The notes: generated by a model not told the origin, from the letters alone. DNA of 64,000 bases from Devosia marina (GCF_009758415.1 NZ_WQRF01000001.1:806001-870000), one strand, 5' to 3'. Positions 9,417-19,622 are shown, counted from the first letter of the stretch. Numbers and translations are program-made.

Positions 9417-11750
9417 TTATTTGTGAACAACCGCGGGTAATTGCGGCTCCTCCTTGTGGGCAGGATTGTCGTCCGCCGCCGCGGCTCCTGCCTCTGTGGT
9501 GTTCATTGCTGGTGAATGCAACGGCAGCGTGAAGGTCACGCAAGCGCCCACCCTGCCTTGCGGATCGGGTTCTGCATCGATCAACTCGACGATGCCGCCA
9601 TGCTGCTCAATGATGCGGGCGACGATGGCCAGGCCGAGGCCGGTGCCTTTCTCCCGCGTTGTCATATAGGGTTCCAGCAGCCTTTGTCTATTTTCCGCCG
9701 GCCAGCCCTTGCCATTGTCGGACACCGAAATACGGGCGTGATTGCCCTCCAGATGGGCTTCCACAGTTATGGTGGGCTGCCAATCCCCGGAAAGGGGGAT
9801 GCCCTCGAAAGCTTCGACGGCGTTCTTGATCAGATTGGTCAGCGACTGGCTGACAAGGCGCGTATCGAACCACGCCATGATCGTCTCCTCGGGCAGCACC
9901 GTATTGATGTTGACCTCAGGCAGACGCACGCTCTCCAGGAACACAGCCTGGCGGATCGCATCGCTCAGATCGGCGGTTTCCGGAACCGATTCTGGCATGC
10001 GCGCAAAGGCCGAGAATTCATCGACCATGCGGCCGATATCCCCCACCTGGCGCACGATCGTGTTGATGCATTTGTCGAACACATCACGATCGTCTTCGAG
10101 CTTGCTGCCATAGCGCCGGCGCAACCGTTCGGCCGAGAGCTGAATCGGGGTCAGGGGATTCTTGATCTCGTGAGCAATGCGGCGCGCCACATCGGCCCAG
10201 GCACTGGTCCGCTGCGCCGATTCGAGATCGGTAATGTCATCAAAGGTCAGCACATAGCCCTTGGATTCGGTGATCGAGCCTTCGCGCGTCAACTGCACCT
10301 GGTAGATGCGCCGGTCGGTTTCATTGCCAAGCTGGATCTGGTCCCGTACCTGACCGCGGCGGGCGGATTTTGCCTTGTCGAGCGTTGCTGCGAGCTCCGG
10401 CATGATCTTGTCCATAGGCTCGCCCATCAGCTCGATTTCTGTCCTGCCAAGCATTTCGCAGGCGCGCGCATTGACCAGCGTCACCGCGCCATAGGGATCT
10501 AGCCCGATAATGCCAGCCGACACACCCTCCACCACCGCCTCGGTAAACTGGCGACGCTTCTCATTGACTTCATTGGCCTTGAGCAGGTCCAGCCGTTGCG
10601 ACTTGAGCTGTTGCGTCATGCGGTTGAAGCCATTGGACAAATCCCGCAGATCGCCCCTGCCCTCCTGCACCGGCACCTGCACGTCGAGATCGCCCGAACT
10701 CACCCGTCGCGACGCGATCATCAGGTTTCGGATCGGGTCGACGAAGCGGTTGGCCAGCGCGATGCCGATCCAGAGCGCGGCCAGCAACAGTACCACGGCC
10801 AGCCCCACATACATGATCGTGAAGGTAATTTGGAACACTAGCCGGCTCGAGGCGTACTCTCGATATTCCGTTATATTCTCGTCGGTTAGACGCATATATT
10901 CGAGCACTTCTGCATCAACCGGACGTGCCACGAACAGAAATGTCTCGTCATAGCCGCGCAGCTTGACCACCGATCCCACGAACTGGGTCGACCCCGGTGC
11001 GATTGGCGTCGGTATTCCCTCAACCACGCCATCGGTCACCCCGGCAGGCAACTTGGGATAGGCCCCCGCTACATTGATCTGCGCCCGCATCAGCGTCTCG
11101 CCGTCCCGGTCGATCAGCGCTGTAAAGGGCAGTGAGCGCGTCACCGCCAGGGCTGTCAGGATCCGTTCAAATCGGACCGGCTCTTCCAGGTAAGTTTCGC
11201 GCGCCTGCTCAAGCTCGGTCGCCACCCAGATAATGTCATCGCGCAGCACTTGGGCATGTTCGAGCATGTAGGAACGGGCCACCAGCCGCGAGCTTTCTAC
11301 CATCGCCCGCGTCCGCTCGGAGAACCACTGATCCAGCCCCTGGTTGAGCGCGATGGTCGCCACCACGGCCACAAGGGCCGCAGGCACCGCCGCCACAAAA
11401 GCGAACATCGCCACCATGCGTATTTGTAACCCTGCCCCGGGCACCCCGCGCAACCGCGCCTGCAACAGCAACACCGCCTCGGTCACCACCAGGGCAATCA
11501 CCAGCAGCACCAGGAGGCCGGTGACCACCCAGATGACAGTCCAGACCGTCGGCGAGGGTTCGATATTGGTGACGCCGGAGAGGATGAAGAAGGATGCCGA
11601 CGACATCAGCACCGAGGCAAAGACGACCACGAAGCCGAGCACGCGCAACGAGTAGTTCTGCTGGATGCGCAGCAATCCGCGCTGTCCAGCCGGCGATTCG
11701 CCGGCAGACGGGCTATTTTGCTCTGCGTTGGCTGAGACCAGTTCGGCCAT
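9417..11750 (-). CDS. ntrY: Membrane sensor histidine kinase NtrY
   Basis: 777 aa from the chosen ATG. Three transmembrane helices lie in the first ~150 residues, followed by a large extracytoplasmic sensor, a fourth helix (ending LLLAALWIGIALAN), HAMP, a PAS domain, HisKA with [15 protein letters not shown] (phospho-His) and a HATPase_c with NLIKNAVEA and GTGLGLAI. It phosphorylates NtrX, whose gene follows with no gap. The frame extends in phase to a TTG at 11828, adding 26 polar residues; that start has no visible RBS, so the ATG is preferred with moderate certainty. Confidence 0.93.
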   Translation of the reverse strand: MAELVSANAEQNSPSAGESPAGQRGLLRIQQNYSLRVLGFVVVFASVLMSSASFFILSGVTNIEPSPTVWTVIWVVTGLLVLLVIALVVTEAVLLLQARLRGVPGAGLQIRMVAMFAFVAAVPAALVAVVATIALNQGLDQWFSERTRAMVESSRLVARSYMLEHAQVLRDDIIWVATELEQARETYLEEPVRFERILTALAVTRSLPFTALIDRDGETLMRAQINVAGAYPKLPAGVTDGVVEGIPTPIAPGSTQFVGSVVKLRGYDETFLFVARPVDAEVLEYMRLTDENITEYREYASSRLVFQITFTIMYVGLAVVLLLAALWIGIALANRFVDPIRNLMIASRRVSSGDLDVQVPVQEGRGDLRDLSNGFNRMTQQLKSQRLDLLKANEVNEKRRQFTEAVVEGVSAGIIGLDPYGAVTLVNARACEMLGRTEIELMGEPMDKIMPELAATLDKAKSARRGQVRDQIQLGNETDRRIYQVQLTREGSITESKGYVLTFDDITDLESAQRTSAWADVARRIAHEIKNPLTPIQLSAERLRRRYGSKLEDDRDVFDKCINTIVRQVGDIGRMVDEFSAFARMPESVPETADLSDAIRQAVFLESVRLPEVNINTVLPEETIMAWFDTRLVSQSLTNLIKNAVEAFEGIPLSGDWQPTITVEAHLEGNHARISVSDNGKGWPAENRQRLLEPYMTTREKGTGLGLAIVARIIEQHGGIVELIDAEPDPQGRVGACVTFTLPLHSPAMNTTEAGAAAADDNPAHKEEPQLPAVVHK

Positions 11751-12053
11751 AGACTGCCCAGTTTGCTCCGCTTCGACCGCAGTGGTTGTGACATTGGCGG
11801 CCCGTCGCGAGCCACCATCTATGTGCAATACCAGAGGGAAAGCGAAGCCTGACCCAATTCACCTGACCCTTCAAGACAATTGTTGCCAAAATGTGACACT
11901 CAGCTGCGCCGAGAGAACGCCCCAGTGGAGCGTTTTCCGCAGACGAGGCCCGGAGAGCTGTGCGCGCAGGGCACGAACGCCATGGACCCGTGCCTTGAGA
12001 CCTGTGCTCAAGTGGCAATCCGATCCCGGCGGAGCGGCTCGCAGGGCAGGCCC
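11751..12053. other. Spacer between ntrC and ntrY
   Basis: About 300 bases with no convincing gene. The part up to 11828 may be coding if ntrY uses the upstream TTG. The rest probably carries the ntrY promoter or read-through from ntrBC. I saw no clear terminator, sigma54 -24/-12 element or strong inverted repeat. Confidence 0.5.
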
Positions 12054-13502
12054 CTACCCCCGACGGCTGCTATGCTTGACGATCTCGATGCTGTGCGTCC
12101 GGATCTTCTTGCGCAGCGTATTTCGGTTCAGGCCCAGCAAGTCCGCCGCCTTGATCTGGTTGCCACCACAGGCATTAAGCGCCATGGCAATCAGCGGCGC
12201 CTCAACCTTGTCGATCACCCTCTGATACATGCCCGCTGGCGGCAGGTTCGGTTCGTGCTCGCGCAGCAGCTGCCCCACATGGGTTTCCACCGCCATGGAG
12301 ACATCCACCGGTCCCGAGGTTGCGTTTCCTGTCGGCCTGTCGACGATATTGAGCTCATTCTGCACAATTTCGGCCGAAATCTGCTCGTCCACGTAGAGCG
12401 CAGAAAGACGCCGGACCAGGTTTTCCAGTTCACGGATATTGCCGGGCCAATTGTAATCCTGCATCAGCCGGATAGCTTCGGGCGAAATGGACTTGGCCGG
12501 CTCGCCCTCGCGCTGCGCCAGGCGCAGGAAATGCTGCACCAGGTCTGTAATGTCGTCGATGCGCTCGCGCAGCGGCGGCAAACGTATCGGCACCACATTC
12601 AGCCGGTAATACAAGTCCTCGCGGAACAAGCCTTGCCGGATCATCTGGCTGAGGTCGCGATGCGTGGCAGCGACGATGCGCACATTGGTCTTGATGGCAT
12701 TTCGGCCACCCACCATCGTGTATTCACCCTCCTGCAGCACACGCAGCAGACGGGTCTGCGCATCCATCGGCATGTCGCCGATTTCATCGAGGAACAGCGT
12801 GCCACCCTCGGCTTGCTCGAACCGGCCCGAGGAACGGGTATTGGCGCCGGTAAAGGCCCCCTTTTCGTGTCCGAACAGCTCTGCTTCGATCAGATCGCGC
12901 GGAATGGCCGCCATGTTGATAGCCACGAAGGGGCCGTTCCGCCGCTTGCCGAAATCGTGCAACGCCCGCGCGACCAATTCCTTGCCGGTGCCGCTCTCGC
13001 CGGTAATCATCACCGTCAGGTCGGTCTGCATCAGCCGCGCAAGGGCGCGATAGATGTCCTGCATCGCCGTCGAGCGCCCGACCAGCGGCATGCTTTCGCC
13101 CGGCTCCTCGGCCTTGCGTTCGGCATTGGTCGGCTTCTTGGCATCGGCCAGGGCCCGCGCCACCACCGAGAGCACTTCGGTAATGTCGAAGGGCTTGGGC
13201 AGGTATTCATATGCCCCCACTTCTGAGGCGCGAATGGCCGTCATGAACGTGTTCTGCGCGCTCATCACGATCATCGGCAGCTCCGGCCGGAGCTTCTTGA
13301 TCTTGGGCATCACCTCGAAGGCATTGCCATCGGGCATGGCCACATCGGTAATCAGGATATCCCCTTCCCCGCGGCTCACCCAGTTCCACATGGTCGAGAT
13401 ATTGCCTGTCGGCCGTACCTCGTAGCCAGCGCGGGTAAGCGCCTGGTTGAGTACCATGCGGATTGCGGCATCGTCATCAGCAAGCAGAACGACATGGCTC
13501 AT
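12054..13502 (-). CDS. ntrC: Nitrogen regulator NtrC
   Basis: Sigma54-dependent activator of nitrogen-assimilation genes. 482 aa. The receiver has ADDDAAIR and the acceptor [10 protein letters not shown]. The AAA+ domain is intact: Walker A GESGTGKE, sigma54 loop EKGAFTGA, Walker [11 protein letters not shown] and arginine finger [10 protein letters not shown]. The C-terminal Fis HTH is [21 protein letters not shown]. This completeness contrasts with NtrX in the same cluster. The ATG overlaps the ntrB stop (ATGA), so dusB-ntrB-ntrC is one coupled unit. Confidence 0.97.
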   Translation of the reverse strand: MSHVVLLADDDAAIRMVLNQALTRAGYEVRPTGNISTMWNWVSRGEGDILITDVAMPDGNAFEVMPKIKKLRPELPMIVMSAQNTFMTAIRASEVGAYEYLPKPFDITEVLSVVARALADAKKPTNAERKAEEPGESMPLVGRSTAMQDIYRALARLMQTDLTVMITGESGTGKELVARALHDFGKRRNGPFVAINMAAIPRDLIEAELFGHEKGAFTGANTRSSGRFEQAEGGTLFLDEIGDMPMDAQTRLLRVLQEGEYTMVGGRNAIKTNVRIVAATHRDLSQMIRQGLFREDLYYRLNVVPIRLPPLRERIDDITDLVQHFLRLAQREGEPAKSISPEAIRLMQDYNWPGNIRELENLVRRLSALYVDEQISAEIVQNELNIVDRPTGNATSGPVDVSMAVETHVGQLLREHEPNLPPAGMYQRVIDKVEAPLIAMALNACGGNQIKAADLLGLNRNTLRKKIRTHSIEIVKHSSRRG

Positions 13503-14638
13503 ACGGGCGAACCCTCTTCGACATCGGCGGAATTCTGGAAGGCACCACTGGCAACCGGTAGCAGGATGCGGAAACGGGTACGGCCAGGGCGGCTGTCACA
13601 ATCGATCACCCCGCCATGATCCCCCACGATCTTTGCCACCAGCGCGAGCCCCAGGCCAGATCCATTGGTCTTGGTGGTCACGAACGGATCGAACAGGAAC
13701 GGCAGGATATCGGGCGGCACACCCGGTCCGTTATCTTCGATGACGATTTCGAGCGGCAGCGAGATGCGCTCGGCCACGCCGGCCACGCTGATGCGGATGC
13801 CTGGACGGAAGGCCGTCGAAATCTTGATCTCGGGTTTCTGTGTTCTTTCAAGAGCTTCCGAGGCGTTCTTGATCAAATTCAGAAAGATCTGGATGAGCTG
13901 GTCGCGATTTCCGAATACCGGCGGCAGCGAGGGATCATATTCTTCGTAGAAGGTGATGCCTCGCGCCACGCCATTGCGTGCCAACAGCTTCACCCGGTCC
14001 AGCACGACGTGAATATTGATCGGCTCGCGTTCCATCGGGCGCTCGTCGCCAAACACTTCGACCCGGTCGATCAACCCCACAATCCGGTCGGTCTCTTCGC
14101 GGATCAGCCGTGCCAAAGGCACCTCGTCGCTCGGCACCGACTGCTCAAGCAATTGCGCCGCGCCGCGAATGCCCGAAAGCGGGTTCTTGATTTCATGGGC
14201 CAGCATGGACGCCAGCCCGGTCACCGAGCGCGCCGCGCCGCGCGACACCATCTGCCGGTCGATCTTGTCGGCCATGGTGCGTTCCTGGATCAGCACCGCC
14301 ACCCGCCCATCCGTGTCCGAAATCGGGCTGGCGAAAACATCGGCAATACGCTCATCGCCAAAGCGCGACGACCCCACCCGCACCCGATATTCGGTCATCG
14401 GCGCACGTCGCTGCACCACCGTCTCGACCAGCGAAATGATCGGCGATCCAAAGGCGATCAGATCGTCCAGGCTCTGCCGGGTCAGCACGCTCAGCGATGC
14501 GCCAAAAAACGCCTCGGCGGCATAGTTGACGAACTGGATGCGCCGCGCCTCGTCGAGCACCATTACGGGCTGCGGCAGCGCCTGCAGCACGGCGCGCGCC
14601 GGTACGGAATCGAGATCCATCACAACAGCACTGCTCAT
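13499..14638 (-). CDS. ntrB: Nitrogen sensor kinase NtrB
   Basis: Soluble kinase/phosphatase that controls NtrC in response to PII. 379 aa: an N-terminal PAS domain, HisKA with [19 protein letters not shown] (phospho-His), and HATPase_c with [10 protein letters not shown] and GSGLGLALV. There are no membrane segments, as expected. An upstream in-frame start (14653) exists, but this ATG overlaps the dusB stop as ATGA, which favours it. dusB (nifR3)-ntrB-ntrC is the classical alphaproteobacterial order. Confidence 0.95.
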   Translation of the reverse strand: MSSAVVMDLDSVPARAVLQALPQPVMVLDEARRIQFVNYAAEAFFGASLSVLTRQSLDDLIAFGSPIISLVETVVQRRAPMTEYRVRVGSSRFGDERIADVFASPISDTDGRVAVLIQERTMADKIDRQMVSRGAARSVTGLASMLAHEIKNPLSGIRGAAQLLEQSVPSDEVPLARLIREETDRIVGLIDRVEVFGDERPMEREPINIHVVLDRVKLLARNGVARGITFYEEYDPSLPPVFGNRDQLIQIFLNLIKNASEALERTQKPEIKISTAFRPGIRISVAGVAERISLPLEIVIEDNGPGVPPDILPFLFDPFVTTKTNGSGLGLALVAKIVGDHGGVIDCDSRPGRTRFRILLPVASGAFQNSADVEEGSPV

Positions 14639-15636
14639 GCGGCCGCCCTCCATTCCCCTGAAAACAGGGTATCAATCAGCGACAGCACCGCTTTGGTGTC
14701 CTCATTGTCCAGCAATTGCGTCCGCGTCGGCTTGTCCAGCGCCAGTCCGGCCGCGTCGGCATACCAGCCCAGATGCTTGCGTGCCGCCCGCAACCCGACC
14801 TCGATGCCGTAGTCAACCAGCATGTCTTCATAATGCCGCTGGATCAGCGCCACGAGCTCAGAGCCCTCCGGAGGCGCCTCGGCCTCGAGCCCGCTCAGCG
14901 CTGCTCCAATTTGGCCAACGCGCCAGGGTTGTCCCTGCGCCCCGCGCCCCAGCATGACGGCCGCAGCCCCGGATTCGGCCAGTGCCTGCCGCGCGCTCGC
15001 GATATCCACAATGTCACCATTGACCACCACCGGCACATCAACGGCCTCGACTACGCTGCGCACCAGCGCCCAACGCGCCTGGCCCTTGTAGAACTGCTGC
15101 CGCGTCCGGCCATGCACGGTAATCATCTGCGCGCCAGCGCTCACCGCCAATTGCGCAATCTGCGCAGCGTTGAGGCTCTCATCGTCCCAGCCCAGCCGCA
15201 TCTTGACCGTCACCGGACGCGTCGTCGCACCTGCGACCGCCTCAACAATGCCCAGCGCCTGGTCGGGCACCCGCATCAGCGCCGAGCCGGCATAGCCATT
15301 GGTCACCCGCTTGGCGGGGCAACCGAAATTGATGTCGATGATATCTGCGCCCGCCCCCTCGGCAATGCGAGCGCCCTCGGCCATCCATTGCGCCTCGCAA
15401 CCGGCCAATTGCACCACATGCGGCAGCGTGCCCGCACGCGTCAGCTTGCGCACCATGCCGCCATGGCCGGTGCTCAGCGCCGCGCTGGCCACCATTTCGG
15501 AGACCACAAGCCCGGCGCCAAAGCGCTCAGCGATCTCGCGAAATGGCCGATCGGTTATACCCGCCATCGGCGCCAGAAAAGCGCGATTTCGGATGGCATG
15601 CCCACCAATGCTCAATGCGCAGGCAGTGTCGGTCAA
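14635..15636 (-). CDS. dusB: tRNA-dihydrouridine synthase (NifR3/DusB)
   Basis: FMN enzyme that reduces uridines in the tRNA D-loop. About 333 aa. The N-terminus has FLAPMAGITDRPFR. The catalytic region INFGCPAKRV carries the active Cys, followed by VKMRLGWDD, ITVHGRTRQQ, VVNGDI and MLGRGAQGQPW. No ATG start is available near the homology. A TTG at 15636 has a GGGG-type RBS; other TTGs at 15681 and 15615 are possible. A TTGACT -35-like hexamer lies near 15683-15688. It is divergent from ispDF and coupled to ntrB. Confidence 0.92.
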   Translation of the reverse strand: MTDTACALSIGGHAIRNRAFLAPMAGITDRPFREIAERFGAGLVVSEMVASAALSTGHGGMVRKLTRAGTLPHVVQLAGCEAQWMAEGARIAEGAGADIIDINFGCPAKRVTNGYAGSALMRVPDQALGIVEAVAGATTRPVTVKMRLGWDDESLNAAQIAQLAVSAGAQMITVHGRTRQQFYKGQARWALVRSVVEAVDVPVVVNGDIVDIASARQALAESGAAAVMLGRGAQGQPWRVGQIGAALSGLEAEAPPEGSELVALIQRHYEDMLVDYGIEVGLRAARKHLGWYADAAGLALDKPTRTQLLDNEDTKAVLSLIDTLFSGEWRAAA

Positions 15637-15815
15637 GGAATTGCCCCAGATTTGTTCAATTTGGCAATGGTGCCCGCACAATAGTCAATTTCGGACACCG
15701 CGCAACCGCTTCTCACTGTCGCAGCAGGGTAAACCAGCCCTGCTCTTGCCGCATGGCAGAGCGGCAGCTAGACCTTTTGGAACAGACGGTTCCATTGCCC
15801 AGTGCCTATATCCCC

Positions 15816-17006
15816 ATGCGTCCAAAATCCATAGCCGTCATCATTGTCGCAGCCGGCAAAGGCGAGCGCGCTGGAACCGACGGCAATCCAGACCCCAAGC
15901 AATACCGCCTGCTGGCCGGGAAGCCGGTGCTGTCCCGCACCATCACAGCCTTCTTGGCCACCGACGCCGTCACCCAGATCGTCGCCGTCATTCACCCGGA
16001 CCACGCGGCAAGATATGGTCAATTGGTCCTTGATGACGCCCGCCTGCTGCCGCCAGTCCTTGGCGCCCTCACCCGGCAAGGCTCAGTCCTCGCTGGTTTG
16101 AAGGCCCTGGCGCCGCTGCGCCCCGATCTGGTGCTGATCCAGGATGCCGCCCGTCCCTTTGCCACCCCTGCCCTCATTGCGCGTGTCATTGCGGCCCTGG
16201 ACCAGCATGACGCGGCCCTGCCCACCCTGCCCGTCACGGACACCATCAAGCGCTCACGCGACGGCACTCGTGTCGCCACCACCGAAGATCGCCGCCAGCT
16301 CTTTGCCGCTCAGACCCCTCAGGGCTTTCGTTTCGGCCAGATCTTTTCTGCCCATATGCGGGCCGAAACGGTCCGTCGCGAGTTCACTGATGATGCGGAA
16401 ATTGCCGAATGGGCTGGCCTCAGCGTGGCCATGGTCGAAGGCGAGCGCAACAATCTCAAGATCACCCATCCCGAAGATTTCTCGCGCGCGGAGCGTATTA
16501 TCATGCCCGACCACGGCACCGAAACACGCATCGGCACCGGCTACGATGTCCATCCCTTTGCGCCCGGCGACGCGGTCTGGCTGTGCGGAGTGAAAATCCC
16601 CCACAAGGCAAAGCTCCAGGGCCATTCAGATGCCGATGTTGCACTACATGCCCTGACCGACGCCATTCTCGGCGCCATAGGCGAAGGCGACATCGGCACG
16701 CATTTCCCGCCCAGCGACGATCAGTGGAAAGGCGCAGCCTCCACCCTGTTCCTCGCCCATGCCGGAGAGCTGGTTGCGCGCCGCAAAGGGCGCATCGTGA
16801 ATCTGGACGTGACAATTGTCGCCGAAGCGCCGAGGATTGCCGCTCACGTCCCCGCCATGTGCGCCGTGATCGCCGAGACGCTCGGCATCTCTGCGGATCG
16901 CGTGGCAGTCAAGGCGACGACAAACGAAAAGCTCGGCTTTATCGGGCGGGAGGAGGGTATCGTGTCCATGGCCAGTGCCAGTATAGAATTGCCAAGGGAG
17001 GATTGA
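15816..17006 (+). CDS. ispDF: Bifunctional IspD/IspF of the MEP pathway
   Basis: Fusion of MEP cytidylyltransferase (IspD) and MEcPP synthase (IspF), two non-consecutive steps of isoprenoid synthesis. 396 aa. IspD shows VAAGKGERAG and DAARPF. The join is near residue 230 (IMPDHGTETR). IspF shows GTGYDVHPF and GHSDADVALHALTDA (metal ligands), with TTNEKLGFIGREEGI at the end. The frame is open upstream to 15543, but those ~90 codons lie opposite dusB and lack homology. pncC starts at the next base after the stop. Confidence 0.95.
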   Translation: MRPKSIAVIIVAAGKGERAGTDGNPDPKQYRLLAGKPVLSRTITAFLATDAVTQIVAVIHPDHAARYGQLVLDDARLLPPVLGALTRQGSVLAGLKALAPLRPDLVLIQDAARPFATPALIARVIAALDQHDAALPTLPVTDTIKRSRDGTRVATTEDRRQLFAAQTPQGFRFGQIFSAHMRAETVRREFTDDAEIAEWAGLSVAMVEGERNNLKITHPEDFSRAERIIMPDHGTETRIGTGYDVHPFAPGDAVWLCGVKIPHKAKLQGHSDADVALHALTDAILGAIGEGDIGTHFPPSDDQWKGAASTLFLAHAGELVARRKGRIVNLDVTIVAEAPRIAAHVPAMCAVIAETLGISADRVAVKATTNEKLGFIGREEGIVSMASASIELPRED

Positions 17007-17513
17007 ATGGCAGGCAAGGCTAAACCTTCTGCGGGCCAGCAGATCATCGATCTCCTCGCCGAACGCAACCAGACTCTGGTCACCGCCGAAAGCTGCACCG
17101 GCGGCATGATCGCCTCGACCCTTACCGATGTTCCTGGCGCGTCCGCGGCCATTTATGGCGGCTACATCACCTACGCCAATTCGGCCAAGTCGCGCATGAT
17201 CCAGGTGCAGCCGCGCCTCATCGGTGACTACGGTGCCGTCAGCAACCAGGTGGCCCGCGCCATGGCCGATGGTGCCCGCAACACCGCCCGCGTCGATTTT
17301 GCCGTCGCTGCCACCGGCATTGCCGGTCCCGATGGTGGAACCGAGAAAAAGCCCGTCGGCCTGGTCTATGTCGCTGTCTCTTCGGAACTGGCCACCGTCG
17401 TCATCGAACACCGTTTCGGCGATCTGGGCCGCGACGGCATCAGGAAAGCCACCGTCGATGCGGCGCTGGAGCTTGTACTGCAAGTTCTCACCAGCGACCC
17501 TCCCAGCCCTTAA
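17007..17513 (+). CDS. pncC: Nicotinamide-nucleotide amidohydrolase (CinA C-terminal type)
   Basis: 168 aa, consisting only of the CinA C-terminal domain. Converts NMN to NaMN in NAD recycling, and was historically annotated as a competence-damage protein. TAESCTGG, GGYITYANSAK and ATGIAGPDGG are the family signatures, with the catalytic Ser in ESCTGG. It starts immediately after the ispDF stop, so the two are cotranscribed. Its 3' end overlaps a possible minus-strand gene remnant. Downstream the conserved synteny (ratA) is interrupted by the rsbQ-like cassette. Confidence 0.93.
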   Translation: MAGKAKPSAGQQIIDLLAERNQTLVTAESCTGGMIASTLTDVPGASAAIYGGYITYANSAKSRMIQVQPRLIGDYGAVSNQVARAMADGARNTARVDFAVAATGIAGPDGGTEKKPVGLVYVAVSSELATVVIEHRFGDLGRDGIRKATVDAALELVLQVLTSDPPSP

Positions 17514-17595
17514 ACTTGTAGCCGCGACGGCCGGTACGCTTCACATTGCGAGGCTCAGGACGGACCTGGCTGGCATACCAACGGCCGGAAGTGCT
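17488..17595 (-). pseudogene. Possible 3' remnant of a minus-strand gene
   Basis: About 35 codons ending in GRRGYKFKGWEGRW and a TGA that lies inside the pncC 3' end. Codon third positions are mostly G/C and the peptide is basic and rich in Trp/Gly, which looks like real coding sequence. Upstream of about 17595 the frame loses that look (it becomes the antisense of the rsbQ-like region) and has no plausible start. I do not recognise the family. The simplest reading is a gene tail left when the neighbouring cassette arrived. Chance is the alternative. Confidence 0.3.
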
Positions 17596-17668
17596 AAGTG
17601 TCGTTTCTAAGCGCGCGGGGAGCAAGTAGTATAACCCATTTGGGGTCTGTTTAGGTAGCCTACGTAAT

Positions 17669-18457
17669 ATGCCGATCACCCATCGCAATAATGTAACCGT
17701 GAATGGCTTGGGCGGCACTGCTATGATGTTCGCCCATGGGTTCGGTTGTGATCGCAATATGTGGAGATTCATCGAGCCCCACTTCCGCAATGATTTTCGA
17801 ACGGTGCTTTTCGATCATGTTGGCGCTGGCATGTCCGACCTTAAGGCATACGATACGGAGAAATATTCCAGCCTTGACGGATACGCCGCCGACATCGTGG
17901 AAATCGGCCAAGAACTCGGAATTGAAAAAGCCGTATTTGTTGGCCACTCAGTCAGCGCCATGATTGGCGCATTGGCCTCAATTCGAGCGCCCGGCATGTT
18001 CAACAAACTTGTGATGATCGGTCCCTCGCCGCGCTACATTGATGATGGCGAATACTCTGGTGGATTCAGCGCCGCACAAATCGAAGAACTGTTGACCTCG
18101 CTTGATGACAATCACATGGGCTGGTCCGCAGCCATGGCCCCGGCCATTATGGGTAATCCAGATCGGCCTGAGCTTGGCGAGGAGCTTACCAATAGCTTTT
18201 GTCGAACCGACCCCGAGATTGCCAAACAGTTTGCGCGGGTGACGTTCATGTCTGACAACCGGGCCGACCTGTCCAAAGTCGAAGCGCAGACACTTATACT
18301 GCAGTGCAGCAATGACATAATTGCTGCCGAGCACGTGGGTGAATACGTCCACAACGCCATACCAGGCAGTCAGATCAGGCATCTTCAGGCCAGTGGCCAT
18401 TGCCCGAATCTGAGTGCGCCTGAAGAAGTCATATTGGCGATGCGCGATTTTGTCTGA
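17669..18457 (+). CDS. RsbQ/KAI2-like alpha/beta hydrolase
   Basis: 262 aa. Closely resembles Bacillus RsbQ and, more distantly, the plant receptors KAI2/D14: MFAHGFGCDRNMW, VLFDHVGAGMSDL, VFVGHSVSAMIG, LQCSNDIIA and GHCPNLSAPEE. The apparent catalytic triad S94-D216-H244 lines up with S96-D219-H247 of B. subtilis RsbQ, where the hydrolase is needed to activate a PAS-phosphatase. There is no signal peptide or membrane helix. GC is visibly lower (about 48-53% in the lines I counted) than in neighbours. The histidine kinase gene overlaps its 3' end. The likely role is to bind or hydrolyse a small hydrophobic ligand and signal through that kinase. The ligand is unknown. Confidence 0.88.
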   Translation: MPITHRNNVTVNGLGGTAMMFAHGFGCDRNMWRFIEPHFRNDFRTVLFDHVGAGMSDLKAYDTEKYSSLDGYAADIVEIGQELGIEKAVFVGHSVSAMIGALASIRAPGMFNKLVMIGPSPRYIDDGEYSGGFSAAQIEELLTSLDDNHMGWSAAMAPAIMGNPDRPELGEELTNSFCRTDPEIAKQFARVTFMSDNRADLSKVEAQTLILQCSNDIIAAEHVGEYVHNAIPGSQIRHLQASGHCPNLSAPEEVILAMRDFV

Positions 18458-19622
18458 GGGAAAGCATGCCGAGGATTTAGAGGATCTTTTTGAGCACGCG
18501 CCCTGCGGCTATCTCTCCATGCGCCCGGATGGACGAATTGCCAAGGTCAACACGACGCTCTGCGACTGGCTTGGCAAGTCGCCAGAGGCAATCGTCGGCA
18601 AGCGCCTCCGCGACCTCCTCAACGTAGCGGGCAGCATTTTTTATGAAACCCATTTCGCGCCAATGCTGCGCATGCAGGGCTTCTTCCAGGAAGTAGCATT
18701 GGACATGGTCAGGGCCGATGGCGGCTTGGTGCCAGTTTTGGCCAATGCCGCGGAACGAAGAGACGGTTCCGGCGACCTTCTCTTCACCAGACTCACAGTC
18801 TTCAAGGCCACAGAGCGTCGCCAGTACGAGCGCGATCTGGTGGAAGCGCGGGCAGCTGAGCGCGAGGCCCGCCGTCAACTTGAGGATATTGTGTCATCCC
18901 TTCAGGCCGGAATGGCTGAACAGGTCGCCATTGTCATGGAGGAGAAGCGCAATTCCGAACTGAAGGAACAGTTCGTCGCAGTGCTTGGACACGACCTGCG
19001 CAACCCATTGGCCGCAATCGACGCAGGCGCCAGCAAGATGCTTCGAGATCAGGCTTGGACAGATAGCACGCCTGTCATCTTGCGCCTGATGAAGAACAGC
19101 GTCTCCCGTATGAGCGCATTGATTGACAACGTATTGGATCTCGCGCGCAGTCGACTTGGCGGAGGCATAGTCCTCAATCTTGTCGACCGCCCGCTGCAAC
19201 CGACGCTGGAACTGGTGATCGCTGAAATACAGACTGCCCATCCCAGTAGGGTGATATCGACCAGGTTCGAAATTGCTAGACCCGTGAGGCTTGATCACGA
19301 CCGCATTGCGCAATTGCTCTCAAACCTTCTTGGCAATGCCGTAACCCACGGAGCGCAAGACAAAGAAATTCGCGTTGAGTGTACGGTCGATAGCGCGGGA
19401 AATCTCGCGCTCAGCGTCGCCAATGCAGGTGATCCGATTCCTCAAGAGATGATCCCGCTGCTGTTCCAGCCTTTCCATCGAGGCCAAGTACGCAGTAACG
19501 CCTACGGCCTCGGTCTCGGTCTCTATATCGCGTCAGAAATTGCCCACGCGCACGGTGGCCGGATCGATGTGGAATCCGAACAAAGTGAAACCCGCTTCAT
19601 CTTCCATCTACCGGCTCAGTGA
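18414..19622 (+). CDS. PAS-domain histidine kinase paired with RsbQ-like hydrolase
   Basis: About 402 aa from a GTG that overlaps the hydrolase gene by 44 bp. A TTG at 18450 (8-bp overlap) is an alternative. The N-terminal PAS domain spans about residues 20-135, with IFYETHFAPMLRMQGF, a segment type also found in RsbP-like proteins. A coiled coil (about 135-185) follows, then HisKA with LGHDLRNPLAAI (H193), then HATPase_c with NLLGNAV (N308) and YGLGLGLYIAS. It is soluble, and no response regulator gene is adjacent. By analogy to RsbQ-RsbP, the hydrolase probably hands a product or its liganded state to the PAS domain; here the output is a phosphotransfer kinase, not a PP2C phosphatase. Confidence 0.88.
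   Translation: MRLKKSYWRCAILSEGKHAEDLEDLFEHAPCGYLSMRPDGRIAKVNTTLCDWLGKSPEAIVGKRLRDLLNVAGSIFYETHFAPMLRMQGFFQEVALDMVRADGGLVPVLANAAERRDGSGDLLFTRLTVFKATERRQYERDLVEARAAEREARRQLEDIVSSLQAGMAEQVAIVMEEKRNSELKEQFVAVLGHDLRNPLAAIDAGASKMLRDQAWTDSTPVILRLMKNSVSRMSALIDNVLDLARSRLGGGIVLNLVDRPLQPTLELVIAEIQTAHPSRVISTRFEIARPVRLDHDRIAQLLSNLLGNAVTHGAQDKEIRVECTVDSAGNLALSVANAGDPIPQEMIPLLFQPFHRGQVRSNAYGLGLGLYIASEIAHAHGGRIDVESEQSETRFIFHLPAQ

Noticed and set aside
11880..13226. 448-codon plus-strand frame opposite ntrC
   Set aside because: GC-rich codon shadow of ntrC; His/Arg-rich peptide with no motif. Similar long shadows opposite pdhB, gatA, maeB and topA were dropped for the same reason.
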